Positions 6,188 through 8,131 of a DNA stretch of 8,131 nt are shown here, piece by piece (within the stretch, counting starts at the first letter, position 1; each line of letters starts with the position of its first letter). The position numbers and the translations under genes were made by a program. The notes beneath the pieces are model-generated. The model was not told where the DNA came from and made no database searches. It saw only the letters and a program-made list of their open reading frames with translations. The DNA is from Chloroflexota bacterium (GTDB taxonomy: Bacteria > Chloroflexota > Anaerolineae > Anaerolineales > VGOW01): the NCBI GenBank assembly GCA_016215145.1, contig JACRLA010000118.1:1-8131 (forward strand), in the 5' to 3' direction.

Positions 6188-6236
6188 TATTTCGTATTGC
6201 GTATTCCGTATCACGCATCACGTATCACTCGTCACG
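6188..6236 (-). repeat. 7-bp-period repeat array between the 174-aa gene and the MFS gene
   Basis: Seven consecutive plus-strand heptamers, beginning tatttcg, tattgcg, tattccg and ending tatcact, cgtcacg, follow a YATYNCG-like consensus. The last unit contains the TGA stop (6232-6234) of the 174-aa gene. The word tcacgcatcacgtatcac at 6211-6228 is identical to 1958-1975 in the gap before the DUF92 gene. Unlike that array it has no reverse-oriented half, so no strong hairpin is expected. Confidence 0.85.
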
Positions 6237-6756
6237 GGATCACTACCGCATAATTAAGAATCAACCGCTCGCCCAAACGTTGCCCGCTCGCCTCGTCATA
6301 CCAACCCACGCCAATGTTGTAAGTGCCGCGCGGCAATTTCTCCAGCGCGAACGCTTCGGCGTGGGTCATCGGTTCGTCCTTCGCCCACTTAGTCGTTGGC
6401 ACACCCGGAAGCACATCGGCTTGCAGCACAATTTTATCTTGAGATGGATCGAAAATATGAACGAACATTTTGTAATTCTTGCTGAGGGGCGCGCCTGTCT
6501 GCCAATACAACGTCAATGCCAATACGCGATTCTTGATCGAGATGGCGTAACTGTCTAACGTGATCGCGCCGAACACCACGCCCGATTTTATTTTCAACGG
6601 CGGTGGAGACTCGGTGCCGCTCGTCGGCGTCAGGTCGGGGGCGGATGCCGTCACCGTTCCCTCGCGCGTGAAGCGAAAACCGTTAAAGTAAAGCGCGGCA
6701 AGAATAAACGCAACGAAGATTAAAGAGATTGCAGACAGGGAATCGCGTAGTTTCAT
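6232..6756 (-). CDS. Membrane-anchored protein with a beta domain like glycosyltransferase-39 C-termini, 174 aa
   Basis: Function unknown. After MKLRDS there is one hydrophobic helix (about residues 8-25), then a Thr/Pro/Ser-rich linker (33-54), then a beta-rich domain (about 56-172). The domain reads LALTLYWQTGAPLSKNYKMFVHIFD at 79-103 and then LPRGTYNIGVGWYDEASGQRLGERL at 141-165. This pattern is familiar from the C-terminal, extracytoplasmic part of Chloroflexota family-39 glycosyltransferases; here it stands alone on a membrane anchor, presumably facing outward. ATG at 6756 is chosen because the anchor begins right after it. The open frame continues upstream to 7026, but that part overlaps the preceding gene and reads as noise. 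The start lies only seven bases after a terminator-like hairpin and has no Shine-Dalgarno. The stop lies inside the 7-bp repeat. Confidence 0.78.
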   Translation of the reverse strand: MKLRDSLSAISLIFVAFILAALYFNGFRFTREGTVTASAPDLTPTSGTESPPPLKIKSGVVFGAITLDSYAISIKNRVLALTLYWQTGAPLSKNYKMFVHIFDPSQDKIVLQADVLPGVPTTKWAKDEPMTHAEAFALEKLPRGTYNIGVGWYDEASGQRLGERLILNYAVVIP

Positions 6757-6763
6757 TTTTAGA

Positions 6764-6799
6764 AAGAAACCCGCTTTCAAATGAGAAAGCGGGTTTCTT
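6764..6799 (-). terminator. Rho-independent-type terminator after the surface-protein gene
   Basis: aagaaacccgctttc at 6764-6778 is the exact reverse complement of 6785-6799: a 15-bp stem with a six-base loop. Read on the minus strand it lies 36 bases after the surface-protein stop codon and ends in a U-rich run (TTTCTTTCT), the expected form of an intrinsic terminator. It ends seven bases before the next gene's ATG, leaving no room for a separate promoter downstream. Confidence 0.75.
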
Positions 6800-6835
6800 G
6801 AGTAACAAACCTGTGACGCAAATTGGCAATTTGCG

Positions 6836-8131
6836 TTATCGTCGTCGGGTGAGAACCAAGAAGCCCGCCACACCTGCGGCAACGAGGAGCAACACCACAC
6901 CCGCGCCCGCCAACAAGGCACGCGTAAGCGCCGAGTTGCTTCCACCGGCGTCAGTCGTCGTTGTGCTCGTTGTTCCGCCCGATGACTGCGCGCCAAATTC
7001 GAGATTTGCCGTGCTGCCTGAGGCAAGAGTCAGGTCCCAAACGTCACGAGTCGTTGCGCGGTATCCGGCAGCCACAACAGAGGAGACTCGATAGTTGCCA
7101 CCCTTGAGGTTGTCAAAACATTTCGGTTCGCTAACACCATCGGTCGTGTACGAAGCAACGGGCGCGCTGTTGCCTGTGTCGAGCAAGCTAAACGATCCGC
7201 CTTTGACCAGACCTTCACCGGCATCTAACACACCGTTGCCGTTGGCGTCATTGTAAAGCGTCACACAGATCGCGCCCGCGCCCGCAACCTTAGTGCCAGC
7301 CGTTGTTGCCTGTGGCGCGGCAGTCGGTTGCGCGCCGCCAGCCGCTGTCGGTTGCGCGGCGGTGGGTTGAGGCGTTGCAGGCGCGGCAGTCGGCTGCGCT
7401 TGTGAACCCGGCGCCACCGTGGCGATGATCAACTTCTGCCCGATGCTGATGAACTTGGCATTGGTCAAACCGTTCATCTTCATAATATCGTCAATACATT
7501 TTGGATCGTTGCCGCGATCCAATGAATAACAAATGTCAATGATCGTCACGTCGGCTGGCATGGTGAAGATCACTTTGCCTTCGGCGTTGGGTGTGGGGAT
7601 GGGGAGTTTGCCCACCAGCGAGCGCGCGGGCGGTGAGGTGGGTCCCGCTGTCGGTGGCGGCACATTCGGCGCGGATGTGGGCGCGGCGCCTACTTCGGTT
7701 AACGACGCGCTGTCAAAAAACACTTCAGTATGTTTGGCGCACGAATCAGGATTGGCGTAAGTAAACACCGTAAGTTGTGTGCCGGAGGCAGTCACTTCCA
7801 CATTCAATTGTTGGAAAGTATCTTTCGCATTGACCAAACCTGATCGTGTGATATTGGGGTCTGCTGAATAGGTTGCGCCTTGCCCAATACCAATTTGAAG
7901 ATTGGTTGAGCCAGTGCCTTCAGACACGGCGGGGTTATCACCATTACTAAACCAAGCGCTTCCCCAAATGGTGAACTTGTATTTCTTGCCAGCAGTCACA
8001 TTCACTGTTTGCTGTAAGCCAGCGTAGAACGTGCCGCCCGTATCGCCCGATGATTGCGGCGCACCCAGCAACTGTATCGATCCAGAACCGGCTTGCACAC
8101 GTCGCCCTTCTGTGGCGCGTTGATAGGTGGG
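6836..8131 (-). CDS. Surface protein with CBM-like, LysM and SdrD_B-like domains and C-terminal anchor (5' end off window)
   Basis: 431 residues are visible; the frame is still open at the window edge (PTYQRATEGRR precedes the GTG at 8098), so the true start and any signal peptide are outside. Numbered from the first visible residue: a beta-rich, carbohydrate-binding-like domain (about 1-147) ending in TEVFFDSASLTEVG; a Pro-rich linker (148-185); a LysM domain (about 187-238) with the usual N-GLTNAKFISIGQKLII ending but an insertion holding two Cys (201 and 212); a linker with repeated QPTAA (243-275); an SdrD_B-like domain (about 287-381) with a calcium-loop-like NDANGNGVLDAGEG; a Thr/Ser-rich stretch; and a membrane helix (about 402-427) with LTRRR at the end. 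It is probably anchored by its C-terminus and displayed outside, binding peptidoglycan or glycans. A strong terminator follows. The order and linkers are typical of Chloroflexota exported proteins; the ligand is not known. Confidence 0.88.
   Translation of the reverse strand, partial: PTYQRATEGRRVQAGSGSIQLLGAPQSSGDTGGTFYAGLQQTVNVTAGKKYKFTIWGSAWFSNGDNPAVSEGTGSTNLQIGIGQGATYSADPNITRSGLVNAKDTFQQLNVEVTASGTQLTVFTYANPDSCAKHTEVFFDSASLTEVGAAPTSAPNVPPPTAGPTSPPARSLVGKLPIPTPNAEGKVIFTMPADVTIIDICYSLDRGNDPKCIDDIMKMNGLTNAKFISIGQKLIIATVAPGSQAQPTAAPATPQPTAAQPTAAGGAQPTAAPQATTAGTKVAGAGAICVTLYNDANGNGVLDAGEGLVKGGSFSLLDTGNSAPVASYTTDGVSEPKCFDNLKGGNYRVSSVVAAGYRATTRDVWDLTLASGSTANLEFGAQSSGGTTSTTTTDAGGSNSALTRALLAGAGVVLLLVAAGVAGFLVLTRRR

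Noticed and set aside
5433..6257. A 274-codon plus-strand open frame opposite the MFS gene.
   Set aside because: It is an antisense shadow: its product is rich in Asp, His, Arg and Gln without any domain, whereas the minus strand encodes a well-conserved transporter with a strong Shine-Dalgarno.
6757..7026. N-terminal extension of the 174-aa gene back to 7026.
   Set aside because: It would overlap the well-supported surface-protein C-terminus, cross the terminator hairpin, and encode Arg- and Cys-rich noise before a clear membrane anchor at MKLRDS.
7315..7400. DNA tandem repeat behind the QPTAA motifs of the surface protein.
   Set aside because: The repeats are short and irregular and are explained by a Pro/Thr/Ala-rich linker, so they are not listed as a separate element.

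Overview
This window looks like a chromosomal segment of a Chloroflexota bacterium, probably Anaerolineae-like. That is an inference from general protein resemblance: a bacterial PH plus DUF1648 membrane protein, a surface protein with LysM and SdrD_B-like domains and Pro/Thr linkers, and a free-standing copy of the beta domain often found at the C-terminus of family-39 glycosyltransferases. It also rests on the degenerate 7-bp repeats between genes. No rRNA, tRNA, CRISPR array, insertion sequence or phage gene was seen.

Plus-strand block (1-2818): a branched-chain amino acid aminotransferase (ilvE) broken by a frameshift near 686-690; a PH/DUF1648 membrane protein; and a DUF92/TIGR00297 (VTE6-like) membrane protein. 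The gaps between these genes are filled almost entirely by 7-bp-period repeat arrays.

Minus-strand block (2883-8131), in transcription order: a 5'-truncated, C-terminally anchored surface protein (CBM-like, LysM, SdrD_B-like domains); a strong terminator-like hairpin; a small membrane-anchored beta-domain protein; an MFS transporter of SLC45/sugar-transporter type; a perfect 16-bp hairpin; two overlapping genes of unknown function in an AT-rich patch; and an EamA/DMT-family permease. The two blocks converge at a 15-bp tandem repeat.

There is no obvious single pathway. The plus block is housekeeping metabolism and membrane proteins, and the minus block is cell-surface and transport functions. 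The most unusual feature is a family of 7-bp-period degenerate repeats at four gene boundaries, with a possible fifth inside a coding sequence. These repeats run into start and stop codons (the GTG start of the DUF92 gene, the stops of the EamA permease and the 174-aa protein), fold into inverted repeats at two sites, and two of the sites share an exact 18-nt word. The second point of interest is the pair of unknown genes whose low GC stops abruptly inside the second gene.
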